DNA from: DASVDK01 sp036562265 [NCBI: Thermodesulfobacteriota bacterium]
GTDB taxonomy: Bacteria; DASVDK01
Length of the DNA stretch: 27,412 nucleotides
Reading direction: 5' to 3'
Assembly (NCBI GenBank): GCA_036562265.1
Contig: DATCKS010000071.1
Coordinates: 1-27,412, forward strand
Positions 7,064 to 14,446 of this stretch are shown here, one piece after another. Below the pieces are notes generated by a model. It ran no database searches. It saw only the letters and a list, made by a program, of their open reading frames with translations, and was not told the origin of the DNA. A program made the position numbers and the translations under genes. Numbering within the stretch: position 1 is the first letter of the stretch; every line of letters begins with the position of its first letter.

Positions 7064-8680
7064 TTACTCCGCCGCGGCCGGCCGCGGCTTCGCCTCGGGT
7101 TCCTCGATCTCGGTGAGGGTCGCCTCCGCGAGCAGGAGCACGCCCGCCACCGACACCGCGTTCTCGAGCGCCACGCGGACGACCTTGACCGGATCGATGA
7201 TCCCGGCCTCGACGAGATCGCCGTAGACCCCCCGGGCGGCGTCGAAGCCGATGGGGCCGTCCGCCTGGCGGACGCGGTCGACCACGACGCCGGGATCCAC
7301 GCCGGAGTTGAGGGCGATCTGGCGCAGCGGCGTCTCGAGCGCGCGCGCGAGGACGAGCATCCCGGTGCGCTCGTCGCCGTCGGCCCGCGCGGCCTCGCGC
7401 TCGATCGCATCGACCGCCCGGACCAGCGCCACCCCGCCGCCCGGGACGATCCCCTCGGCCACCGCGGCGCGCGTGGCGCTGATGGCGTCCTCGAAGGCCT
7501 CCTTGCGGTTCTTCATCTCGGCCTCCGAGGGGGCGCCCACCCGGATGACCGCCACGCCGCCCGCGAGCTTGGCCAGGCGCTCCTCGAGTTTCTCGCGGTC
7601 GTAGTCGCTCGTCGCCTCCTGGATCTGGCGCCGAAGGTCGCGGCAGCGCGCCTCGATGGCCCGGCGGTCGCCGCCGCCGCCGACGATCGTCGTGGCGTCG
7701 CGGCCGACCACGACGCGCCGGGCCGAGCCGAGGTCGGTGAGGGTGAGGTTGGCCAGCTTGACGCCGAGTTCGCTCGAGGCGAGGTGCGCGCCGGTCAGGA
7801 TCTCGATGTCCTGGAGCATCGCCTTGCGCCGGTCGCCGAAGCCGGGGGCCTTGACCGCGGCGCAGTGGAGGACGCCGCGCAGCTTGTTGACCACGAGCGC
7901 CGCCAGCGCCTCGCCCTCGACCTCCTCGGCCACGACGAGCAGCGCGCGGCCGGCCTTGGCCACCTGCTCGAGGATCGGCAGGAGGTCCTCCAGGTTGCCG
8001 ATCCGCTGATCGGCGAGGAGGATCAAGGGGTCGTCGAGCACCGCTTCCATCTTCTCGGCGTCGGTGACGAAGTAGGGCGAGAGGTAGCCCCGGTCGAAGC
8101 GGAGCCCCTGGACGACGTCGAGCGTCGTCTCGGTTCCCTTGGCCTCTTCCACCGAGACGACCCCCTCCGCGCCGACCCGCTCCATCGCCTCGGCCACGAG
8201 TTCGCCCATGACCGCGTCGTTGTGGGCCGACACGGTGGCGATCTGGGCCTTCTCCTTGCGGCTCGCCACCGGCCGGGCGAGCGTCTTGATCGACCCCACC
8301 GCGACCGCGAGGGCGCGGTCGAGTCCCCGCTTGAGTTCGATGGCGTTGGCGCCGGCGACGACGTTGCGCAGGCCGTCGGCGAAGATCCCGTGGGCAAGCA
8401 GGGTCGAGGTCGTCGTGCCGTCGCCGACCACCTCGCCGGTCTTGACGGCCGCCTCGCGGATCATCTGCGCCCCGAGGTTCTCCTCCGGGTCCTTGAGGGT
8501 CACCTGCCTGGCGATCGTCACGCCGTCGTTGCAGACGATCGGGCTCCCCCACTTCCGGCCGATCAGCACCGACTTGGAGCGGGGGCCGAGCGTGACGCGA
8601 AGGGCGTCGGCAAGGGCGGTGGCGCCCGCGAGGATCCTGGCGCGGGCCTGGTCGCGCAGGCGGAGCTGTGTGTACGTCAT
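7064..8680 (-). CDS. groEL: GroEL-type chaperonin, divergent paralogue
   Basis: A 60-kDa chaperonin of 538 residues that folds proteins in an ATP-driven double ring. ATP-site motifs are kept: [17 protein letters not shown] (in place of the usual VTLGPKGRNVVL), [20 protein letters not shown], and [18 protein letters not shown] preceded by the Asp of AFEDAIS that corresponds to the hydrolytic Asp398. The RSKSVLI version belongs, as I recall, to a recurrent second GroEL type in some bacteria. The C-terminus is PRPAAAE rather than the Gly-Gly-Met tail, and no groES is nearby, so the main chaperonin is probably elsewhere. A sigma-54 promoter lies immediately upstream, with its predicted start about two bases before the ATG. 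No ribosome site is visible. The start is supported by N-terminal alignment with typical GroEL length. Confidence 0.93.
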   Translation of the reverse strand: MTYTQLRLRDQARARILAGATALADALRVTLGPRSKSVLIGRKWGSPIVCNDGVTIARQVTLKDPEENLGAQMIREAAVKTGEVVGDGTTTSTLLAHGIFADGLRNVVAGANAIELKRGLDRALAVAVGSIKTLARPVASRKEKAQIATVSAHNDAVMGELVAEAMERVGAEGVVSVEEAKGTETTLDVVQGLRFDRGYLSPYFVTDAEKMEAVLDDPLILLADQRIGNLEDLLPILEQVAKAGRALLVVAEEVEGEALAALVVNKLRGVLHCAAVKAPGFGDRRKAMLQDIEILTGAHLASSELGVKLANLTLTDLGSARRVVVGRDATTIVGGGGDRRAIEARCRDLRRQIQEATSDYDREKLEERLAKLAGGVAVIRVGAPSEAEMKNRKEAFEDAISATRAAVAEGIVPGGGVALVRAVDAIEREAARADGDERTGMLVLARALETPLRQIALNSGVDPGVVVDRVRQADGPIGFDAARGVYGDLVEAGIIDPVKVVRVALENAVSVAGVLLLAEATLTEIEEPEAKPRPAAAE

Positions 8681-8691
8681 GCCGGCGGGGA

Positions 8692-8708
8692 ATGCAATCC
8701 GGAGGCCA
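8692..8708 (-). promoter_or_regulatory. Sigma-54 promoter for groEL operon
   Basis: Reading on the minus strand, TGGCCTCCGGATTGCAT has GG and GC exactly 12 bases apart, matching the -24/-12 consensus (TGGCACG, 4 nt, TTGCW). The C of the -12 element is at 8694, so transcription should start near 8682, almost on the groEL ATG at 8680. Confidence 0.75.
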
Positions 8709-8740
8709 GCGGGTCCGGGCGGAGACGTGGGGAGGCCGGC

Positions 8741-8757
8741 TGGTCCCCGACTTGCAA
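8741..8757 (+). promoter_or_regulatory. Sigma-54 promoter for fructose-bisphosphate aldolase/phosphatase
   Basis: TGGTCCCCGACTTGCAA has the GG-to-GC spacing of 12 expected for sigma-54. It lies back to back with the groEL promoter. The segment CCCGACTTGCAAC is shared exactly with the promoter at 10087. The predicted start is near 8767, leaving a leader of about 161 bases before the ATG at 8928. Confidence 0.78.
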
Positions 8758-8766
8758 CACCGCCCT

Positions 8767-8849
8767 GCAACACGGCGGCGCGGGCGGGAGATGCCCGCCC
8801 GGCCTCACGCCGGCGACGCGCACGGCCGCGCGCCGGCCGGCGGTGTTGC
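8767..8849 (+). other. Structured 5' leader of the aldolase/phosphatase mRNA
   Basis: The predicted transcript begins with GCAACAC (8767-8773), which can pair with GTGTTGC at 8843-8849. Inside lies a perfect hairpin, GGGCGGG (8782-8788), loop AGATG, CCCGCCC (8794-8800), and another inverted repeat, CGGCCG/CGGCCG, about 8823-8839. On DNA, GCAACACCGCC at 8754-8764 is repeated inverted at 8839-8849. This may be RNA structure or a protein-binding DNA array; I recognise no known riboswitch. Confidence 0.35.
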
Positions 8850-8866
8850 GACATCGCGGTCCCATC

Positions 8867-8882
8867 GGGGCGCGCACGCCCC
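8867..8882. promoter_or_regulatory. Candidate activator-binding dyad
   Basis: GGGGCG-CGCA-CGCCCC is a perfect inverted repeat that fits the pattern GGGRCR-N4-YGYCCC shared with 18605-18620 and 24120-24135. It lies upstream of the groEL promoter (about 167 bases) and downstream of the fructose-bisphosphatase promoter. It is weak evidence in such GC-rich DNA. Confidence 0.25.
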
Positions 8883-8927
8883 GCGCCGGCGCGGCGGCGA
8901 GCCCACGGGACGCGACAGGAGGGCGGC

Positions 8928-10064
8928 ATGCGGGTGACGCTTTCGGTCATCAAGGCGGACGTGGGGTCGATCGGAGGGCACACGCGGCCCTCCGCGGGGA
9001 TGATGGAAACCGTGCGCGCGCGGCTCGGAGAGGCCAGGGAGGGGGGCCTCGTCCTCGACGGCCTCGTCACGCATACCGGCGACGACATCGCGATCATCAT
9101 GAGCCACACGCAGGGCCCCGGGGCTCGGGCGATCCACGGCTTCGCCTGGAACGCGTTCCTCGCGGCAACGGAGGTGGCCAGGCAAGGGGGGCTCTACGGG
9201 GCGGGGCAGGACCTGCTGGTCGACGCGCCGTCGGGGAACGTGCGCGGCGCCGGCCCGGCCGTCGCCGAGATCGAGTTCGAACGGGACCCGGCGAGCCCCG
9301 AGCGGCCGGCCGAGGCGTTCCTCGTCTTCGCCGGCGACAAGTGCTCGCCGGGCGCCTACAACTACCCCCTCTACTCGGTCTTCTGCGACCCGATGCACAA
9401 CGGCGGCCTGCTCCTGAGCCCCAAACTCCACAAGGGCTTCACGTTCACCATCATCGACATGGACCACAGGGGGGCCGACCGCCTGATCCGGTTGCCGGTG
9501 CCGGAACGGGTCTGGGACGTGGCCGCGCTCCTGCAGAACCCGGATCGGTTCGCCGTGGAGGCGATCCACTCCCGCCACAAGCCGGACGAGCAGGTCGTCG
9601 CGGTGTCGGCCACCCGCCTGCACAACATCGCGGGGAAGTACACCGGCAAGGACGACCCGGTCGCCATCGTCCGGACGCAGGGGATCTTCCCGGCGCCCGA
9701 GGAGGTGATCCACCCGTACGCGCTCGGGCACTTCGTCACCGGCGACACGCGCGGCTCGCACGTCATGCCGCTCATGCCGGTGGCGATCGACACGGCGGTG
9801 GCCGGCGCCTACTGCCTGCCGATCGTCTCGTGCCTCGCCTTCTCGATGGACCCCGAGGGCCGCTTCTCGGCCGACGCGGTCGACATGTTCGGCAACGTGG
9901 CCTGGGACGCGACGCGCGCGAAGGTCCAGGCGAAGGCCGACGAGTGGCGCAGGCAGGGCTTCGTGGGGCCGACGATGGCCTCGCACGCGGAACTCGCCTA
10001 CACCGGCATCGTCGACACGCTCGCGGCGCTCGATCGCGAGTTCGTCATCCGGGAGGAGGGCTAG
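8928..10064 (+). CDS. Bifunctional fructose-1,6-bisphosphate aldolase/phosphatase (type V)
   Basis: A protein of 378 residues in the FBPA/P family of archaea and some bacteria. One active site condenses triose phosphates to fructose 1,6-bisphosphate and then dephosphorylates it, giving one-way gluconeogenesis. Recognisable family text includes [18 protein letters not shown] at the N-terminus with metal ligands, [36 protein letters not shown], and [18 protein letters not shown] at about 235-252, where the Schiff-base lysine and nearby tyrosine of characterised members should lie. [11 protein letters not shown] follows, in the position of the family's RGSHYGPLMPV. AGGAGGG at 8917-8923 sets the start. 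It is a single gene between two sigma-54 promoters, preceded by a long structured leader. The function is assigned from strong family resemblance; the metal and lysine residues were placed from memory. Confidence 0.92.
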   Translation: MRVTLSVIKADVGSIGGHTRPSAGMMETVRARLGEAREGGLVLDGLVTHTGDDIAIIMSHTQGPGARAIHGFAWNAFLAATEVARQGGLYGAGQDLLVDAPSGNVRGAGPAVAEIEFERDPASPERPAEAFLVFAGDKCSPGAYNYPLYSVFCDPMHNGGLLLSPKLHKGFTFTIIDMDHRGADRLIRLPVPERVWDVAALLQNPDRFAVEAIHSRHKPDEQVVAVSATRLHNIAGKYTGKDDPVAIVRTQGIFPAPEEVIHPYALGHFVTGDTRGSHVMPLMPVAIDTAVAGAYCLPIVSCLAFSMDPEGRFSADAVDMFGNVAWDATRAKVQAKADEWRRQGFVGPTMASHAELAYTGIVDTLAALDREFVIREEG

Positions 10065-10086
10065 GCGCGTGCCGTCCGGGAGCCCC

Positions 10087-10103
10087 TGGCGCCCGACTTG
10101 CAA
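10087..10103 (+). promoter_or_regulatory. Sigma-54 promoter for usp-archease-rtcB-usp operon
   Basis: TGGCGCCCGACTTGCAA matches the -24/-12 consensus with exact 12-base GG-to-GC spacing. The predicted start near 10113 gives a leader of about 27 bases to the ATG at 10140, with GGAGG at 10130-10134. It sits in the 75-base gap after the preceding stop codon. Confidence 0.82.
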
Positions 10104-10139
10104 CGCGGTCAGGATGGACCCCTCGATTCGGAGGATGCC

Positions 10140-10814
10140 ATGAGCGACGCGAAGCGACCCGGCCCCATCCTCGTTCCCCTCGACCTGAGCGACCTCGGCA
10201 GCGCGGGGCTCGAGGTCGCCGGCCTGCTCGCGCGGGTGACGGGTGCGCCGATCCGGCTGCTCCACGTCGCCCCGCCCCCGCGCGTGGTCGTCGGCGACGG
10301 GACGGTGGTCGCCTACGCCGATCAGGAGGCCGAGCGCCTCCGGGGCGAGGCCGAGGACCGCCTCGAGGAGATGGCCGCCCCCCTCGCCGGGCTCGCCGTG
10401 GAGCGGGCGGTCCGGTTCGGCGACCCGGCCCAGGAGATCATGGCCGAGGCCGAGGCGTGCGGGGCGAGCTTCGTGGTCATGTCCACGCACGGCCGCGGGG
10501 GGCTTGCCCGCCTGGCCATGGGGAGCGTGGCCGAGGCGGTGGCGCGCAAGGCGCCCTGCCCGGTGGTGACGGTGAGCCCGCGCGCCGGACGCCGGTTCGC
10601 GGTCGCGGGGGCGGCCGAGGGGGCAGAGCCGGCCGCGACCACCGGCGAGGCCGGAGCCGCCGCCGGTCCGGCGGCGCCGGAGCGGCGCTGCCTCGCGTGC
10701 GGGCAGCCGTCGCGGGCCGCGTTCTGCCAGGCCTGCGAGGCGCGCATCCGCGGCGAGGCGATCGAGTACAAGCGGGGCGAGGAGCGGGCCGGCCGCACCG
10801 GGCGGGCGGGGTAG
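10140..10814 (+). CDS. Universal stress protein with a C-terminal zinc-ribbon tail
   Basis: A protein of 224 residues. Residues 1 to about 150 form a USP domain: ILVPLDLSDLG at the N-terminus and STHGRGGLARLAMGS at the nucleotide loop, where the first Gly of the G-2x-G-9x-G-S motif is Ser. An Ala/Gly/Glu-rich linker of about 30 residues leads to CLACGQPSRAAFCQACEARI, two Cys-x2-Cys pairs 11 residues apart that should bind one zinc. A charged end (GEAIEYKRGEERAGR) follows. I start it at ATG 10140 because GGAGG lies 5 bases upstream; an earlier in-frame start would overlap the sigma-54 promoter. It is the first gene of the RNA-repair operon, so the zinc ribbon may bind RNA or a partner protein; this is inference. 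Confidence 0.88.
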   Translation: MSDAKRPGPILVPLDLSDLGSAGLEVAGLLARVTGAPIRLLHVAPPPRVVVGDGTVVAYADQEAERLRGEAEDRLEEMAAPLAGLAVERAVRFGDPAQEIMAEAEACGASFVVMSTHGRGGLARLAMGSVAEAVARKAPCPVVTVSPRAGRRFAVAGAAEGAEPAATTGEAGAAAGPAAPERRCLACGQPSRAAFCQACEARIRGEAIEYKRGEERAGRTGRAG

Positions 10815-10820
10815 GTCGCG

Positions 10821-11249
10821 ATGGGACACTTCCGCTTCGTCGATCAGGGGGCGCTCGCCGACGCCGCGATCGAGGTCACCGGCCAGGACCTGGACGACCT
10901 CTTCGCGACCGCGGCGCGCGCCCTCGCCGTCCTGATGGTCGACACGCGCACGCTGCCGCTCGACGTCGAGCGCACGGTGTCCCTGTCGGCCTCGCGCGAG
11001 GACCTGCTACTCTACGATTGGCTCTCCGAGCTGATCCTCCGCAAGGACCGGGACCAGGAGGTCTTCCCGGACGTGGAGGTGCGCGTCTCGGGCAACGGCG
11101 ACGTGAGGCTCGCCGCGCGCCTGCGCGGCGGCTCGCTCGCGTCGCCTCGCACCGCCCGCCGGCGCGACCCCAAGGCGGTGACGTTTCACCAGTTCACGCT
11201 CGAGCGCGGCGATCGCGGCTGGCGGGCGTCCTTCGTCGTCGACATCTGA
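10821..11249 (+). CDS. Archease, RtcB-activating protein
   Basis: A protein of 142 residues encoded directly before rtcB. Archease helps guanylylation and turnover of the RNA ligase RtcB. The family pattern is visible: GHFRFVDQGALADAAIEVTG at the N-terminus, a helix DDLFATAARALAVLMVD, then DLLLYDWLSELILRKDRDQEVF, and KAVTFHQFTLERGDRGWRASFVVDI at the end, where the family has KAvTyHq and a terminal VVfDi with a conserved Asp. The usual N-terminal DHTAD motif is altered to DQGALAD, so one metal or catalytic position may be shifted. It lies 6 bases after the USP-zinc gene and 15 bases before rtcB. In M. tuberculosis the neighbouring Rv2630-Rv2631 pair appears equivalent. Confidence 0.85.
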   Translation: MGHFRFVDQGALADAAIEVTGQDLDDLFATAARALAVLMVDTRTLPLDVERTVSLSASREDLLLYDWLSELILRKDRDQEVFPDVEVRVSGNGDVRLAARLRGGSLASPRTARRRDPKAVTFHQFTLERGDRGWRASFVVDI

Positions 11250-11264
11250 CTTGAGGTGACAACC

Positions 11265-12707
11265 ATGCTGACGCGACTCGACGAGTTCGTCTGGGAGATC
11301 CCGGCGTCGACGCGGCCGGGCATGCGAGTGCCCGGGCGGATCTTCGCCTCGCCCGCGCTGCTCGACCAGATGGACGAGGGGGTCTTCGAGCAGCTCTCCA
11401 ACGTCGCCTGCCTGCCGGGGATCGTCCGGGCGGCCCTCTGCATGCCGGACGGCCACCGGGGGTACGGCTTCCCGATCGGCGGCGTCGCCGCCTTCCGCGC
11501 GGACACGGGCGTGATCTCGCCGGGCGGCATCGGCTTCGACATCAACTGCGGGATGCGGCTCATGCGGACGTCGCTCACCGAGGCCGACGTCCGTCCGCGG
11601 CTCAGGGAGCTCGTGGAAGCGCTGTTCGCGGAGGTCCCCTCGGGGACCGGCGCGAAGGGGTTCGTGGAGGTCTCGGCCGGCGAGCTGCCCGCGGTCATGC
11701 GCGAGGGGGCGCGCTGGGCGGTGGCGCGCGGGCTCGGCTGGCCGGAGGACCTCGAGCGGACCGAGGGCGGCGGCTGCCTGCCGGGGGCCGATCCGGCCGC
11801 CATCAGCGAGCGCGCCGTCGAGCGGGGCCGTCACCAGCTCGGCACGCTCGGGTCGGGCAACCACTACCTCGAGATCCAGGTGGTCCCTCCCGGAGGGCTC
11901 CACGATCCGCGCCTCGCCGCGGCGTTCGGGATCGAGCGCGAGGGCCAGGTGGTCGTCATGTTCCACTGCGGGTCGCGCGGCTTCGGCCATCAGGTCGGCA
12001 CCGACTACCTCAGGCGCTTCGACGAGGCGATGCCGCGCTACGGCATCCGGGTGCCTGATCGCGAGCTGGCCTGCGCGCCGTTCCGATCACCGGAAGGCCA
12101 GGACTACTTCGGCGCGATGAACGCCGCGGCCAACGTGGCCTTCGCCAACCGCCAGGTGATCACGCACCGCGTCAGGGAGGTGATGGCGTCGGTCTTCGGC
12201 ACCGACGCGAGGTCGCTCGGCCTCGAGGTCGTCTACGACGTCTCGCACAACACCGCGAAGCTCGAGCGCTACGAGATCGACGGCGAGGAGGTCGAGCTGG
12301 TCGTCCACCGCAAGGGCGCGACCCGCGCGTTCGGTCCCGGGGCGCCCGACCTGCCGGCCGCGTACGCGGCCACGGGCCAGCCGGTGATCATCGGCGGCTC
12401 CATGGAGACCGGCTCGGCGCTGCTCGTCGGCACCGAGCGCGCGATGCGCGAGACCTTCGGCTCGACCGCCCACGGCGCCGGGCGGACGATGTCGCGGCAC
12501 GCGGCCAAGGCGCGCGTGAAGCCGCGCGCGCTCCTGAAGGCGATGGAGGCGCGGGGCGTCATCGTCCGCGCGGCCTCGTTCAGCGGTCTCGCGGAGGAGG
12601 CCGGCTTCGCGTACAAGGACCTCGGGGAGGTCGTGGAGGTGCTGCACCGCCTCGACATCTCGCGCAAGGTCGCCTCGTTCGTGCCGATCGGGAACATCAA
12701 GGGGTAA
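11265..12707 (+). CDS. rtcB: RNA-splicing/repair ligase RtcB
   Basis: A protein of 480 residues that joins RNA 2',3'-cyclic phosphate or 3'-phosphate ends to 5'-hydroxyl ends, using GTP and manganese. Visible motifs are MPDGHRGYGFPIGG, the metal-binding GGIGFDINCGMR with Asp and Cys, LGSGNHYLEIQ, FHCGSRGFGHQ, YDVSHNTAK and HGAGRTMSR, where His403 should be the guanylylated residue. The ATG at 11265 is preferred over the GTG at 11256 because GAGGTG lies at the right distance. In E. coli rtcBA is also sigma-54-dependent, through RtcR, a CARF-domain activator; no RtcR is seen here. Context suggests repair of RNA cut during stress. Confidence 0.96.
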   Translation: MLTRLDEFVWEIPASTRPGMRVPGRIFASPALLDQMDEGVFEQLSNVACLPGIVRAALCMPDGHRGYGFPIGGVAAFRADTGVISPGGIGFDINCGMRLMRTSLTEADVRPRLRELVEALFAEVPSGTGAKGFVEVSAGELPAVMREGARWAVARGLGWPEDLERTEGGGCLPGADPAAISERAVERGRHQLGTLGSGNHYLEIQVVPPGGLHDPRLAAAFGIEREGQVVVMFHCGSRGFGHQVGTDYLRRFDEAMPRYGIRVPDRELACAPFRSPEGQDYFGAMNAAANVAFANRQVITHRVREVMASVFGTDARSLGLEVVYDVSHNTAKLERYEIDGEEVELVVHRKGATRAFGPGAPDLPAAYAATGQPVIIGGSMETGSALLVGTERAMRETFGSTAHGAGRTMSRHAAKARVKPRALLKAMEARGVIVRAASFSGLAEEAGFAYKDLGEVVEVLHRLDISRKVASFVPIGNIKG

Positions 12708-12722
12708 GAGGGGGCGTCGTCG

Positions 12723-13214
12723 ATGAAGATCCTCTTCGCGACCGACTTCTCCGAGGGGGCCGCCGCGGCGCGGCGCGAGGTGATCCGCCTGGCGAGGCTC
12801 CTCGGCGCCGAGGTCGTCGTCGTCCACGTCCTCCTCGACGAGCCGGACTACTTCGACCGGCGGATCGACATGGTGACCCGGCCGCCGGACGCCACCCACC
12901 GGGAACTCGCCCAGGCGAAGCTCGACTCGGAGCTGCGCCTCGTCCAGGGGGCCGCCGGGACGGCGGCGCGAGGCCTCCTCAGGCGCGGCTCGCCGGCGGA
13001 GGAGATCGTCCGCGCCGCGGCCGACGAGCAGGCGGACCTCGTCGTCATGGGCACCCACGGCGCCGGCTTCGCCGGGCTGATCGTCATCGGGAGCGTCACC
13101 GCGAAGGTGATCCGCACGGCGCCCTGCCCGGTGATGACGGTCCGCACGCCCGACGCGCCGGACCGCCAGACGGCGGCCGGACCGGGCGAGGCCGGCACGG
13201 GCGACCCGGCGTGA
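12723..13214 (+). CDS. Universal stress protein
   Basis: A single USP domain of 163 residues. The N-terminus is MKILFATDFSEGAAAARREV. The nucleotide loop is GTHGAGFAGLIVIGS, a complete G-2x-G-9x-G-S motif, followed by KVIRTAPCPVMTV. A roughly 20-residue Pro/Gly/Ala tail follows the fold. It is the last gene of the operon from the promoter at 10087, 15 bases after rtcB. It converges with the HlyD gene, leaving only 21 bases between stops and no clear T-tailed terminator; a GC hairpin (13244-13259) lies inside the neighbour's end. Confidence 0.93.
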   Translation: MKILFATDFSEGAAAARREVIRLARLLGAEVVVVHVLLDEPDYFDRRIDMVTRPPDATHRELAQAKLDSELRLVQGAAGTAARGLLRRGSPAEEIVRAAADEQADLVVMGTHGAGFAGLIVIGSVTAKVIRTAPCPVMTVRTPDAPDRQTAAGPGEAGTGDPA

Positions 13215-13235
13215 CGCGCGAGGCCGCCACCCCCC

Positions 13236-14438
13236 TCACCGCCGGGCGGTAACCCGCCCTCCCTCCTCGACGCGATCGCCGGGATAGAGGATCACCGTCT
13301 CCCCCTCCTCGAGGCCGGAGAGGACCTCGGCGGCGCGCTCCGCCCGCTGGCCGACCTGCACGGCCCTGCGGCGCGCGCGGCCGTTCTCCACGACGTACGC
13401 GGCCCAGCCCTCCTCGTCGCGGAAGAGGGCCGCGACCGGGACCTGCAGGACGTCCGGCCGCGCCCAGACGACGATGCGGACGTCGACCCGGTAGCCGTCG
13501 CCGAGCGCCGCCCGGTCTTCCGCCGGCCCGGCGAAGTCGAGGATCACGTTGACGCGCTGCTCCTCCACGCCGAGCGCCGAGACCTTCGTGAAGCCCGACG
13601 GCTCGACGAGCCGCACCCGGGCCGGAAGGGGCTTGCCGCCCCAGCCCTCGAGCCGCGCCTCGGCGCCCGGCTCGACCGCCACCGCGTCGGTCGAGAGGAG
13701 GTCGACGACGACCTCGAGGTCGCCCGGGTCGCCGACCTCGACCAGCGGGGTCCCGGCCGGAACGACGGCGGCGCTCTCCTGCACGACCCGCAGGACCCGG
13801 CCCGCCACCGGCGACCGCACCTCCACCCGAGCGGTGGTCGTGCTCGCACGAGGGGACGGGCCCGAGCCGACGCCCATGAGGGTGGCGCGCTCCCGCTCGA
13901 GGTCGAAGCGGGCGCTCCTGGCCTCCGACCTCGCCGCCTCGAGTTCCCGCGCGCGGCTCGCCGCCAAGGCCTCCGCCGCGTCGAGTTCGGCTTCGGGGAT
14001 GAGCCCCTCGGCCGCGAGCCGCCGCCGCCGCGAGAGCTCCCGCTCCGCGAGCCTGAGGGCGGTCTCCGCTCTCGCGACCTGCGCCTCGGCCCGATCGAGC
14101 AGCGCCTCGGCCGATCGGACGCGCGCGACCTGCTCCTCGCGGCTGCGGACGTCGAGGAGCGGGGGCACGGCCGGCTCGACGACGGCCAGCGGTTGGCCGC
14201 GTTCGACCGGGTCGCCCGGGTCGAGCGTGATGCGCGGAACGAGGCCGGCGACCGGCGCGGACACGACGTAGCGATCGCGCACGCGGGTCTCCCCCTCGCC
14301 GGCGACGGTCACCTCGAGCGGGCCGCGCGTCACGACGCCGGTTTCCACGACGACCGGGCGCGGCCGGAACGCCCAGGCGAGGAGGGCGAGGACGAACGCG
14401 CCGGCGATCCAGGCAGCGATCCGCATGGGAAGGCGCAT
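13236..14438 (-). CDS. HlyD/MacA-type periplasmic adaptor subunit
   Basis: A protein of 400 residues that should bridge the inner-membrane ABC exporter to the envelope. One N-terminal membrane segment lies at about residues 5-24 (IAAWIAGAFVLALLAWAF). Then come a first lipoyl half and beta-barrel segment (VTVAGEGETRVRDRYVVSAPVAG), a long Ala/Arg/Glu-rich coiled-coil hairpin at about 95-185, the second lipoyl half (VRSPVAGRVLRVVQESAAVV), and a barrel and membrane-proximal domain ending in VGQRAERAAEVLSGLEEGE. AGGAGG lies 5 bases upstream of the ATG. It is the last gene of the CBS-ABC operon. No outer-membrane channel gene is in the window. Confidence 0.9.
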   Translation of the reverse strand: MRLPMRIAAWIAGAFVLALLAWAFRPRPVVVETGVVTRGPLEVTVAGEGETRVRDRYVVSAPVAGLVPRITLDPGDPVERGQPLAVVEPAVPPLLDVRSREEQVARVRSAEALLDRAEAQVARAETALRLAERELSRRRRLAAEGLIPEAELDAAEALAASRARELEAARSEARSARFDLERERATLMGVGSGPSPRASTTTARVEVRSPVAGRVLRVVQESAAVVPAGTPLVEVGDPGDLEVVVDLLSTDAVAVEPGAEARLEGWGGKPLPARVRLVEPSGFTKVSALGVEEQRVNVILDFAGPAEDRAALGDGYRVDVRIVVWARPDVLQVPVAALFRDEEGWAAYVVENGRARRRAVQVGQRAERAAEVLSGLEEGETVILYPGDRVEEGGRVTARR

Positions 14439-14446
14439 GCGTCCTC

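Noticed and set aside
8753-8773. Minus-strand TTGCA boxes formed by the TGCAACAC repeats as extra sigma-54 promoters for groEL
   Set aside because: No GG lies 12 bases upstream of either GC on that strand.
8668-8937. Plus-strand 89-codon frame covering the groEL-aldolase gap
   Set aside because: It overlaps two promoters, the leader and the next gene start, and has no recognisable protein features.
13244-13259. GGGCGG-TAAC-CCGCCC hairpin as a terminator between the converging USP and HlyD genes
   Set aside because: It lies within the HlyD coding end and has no T-tract; GC-rich dyads of this size are common here.
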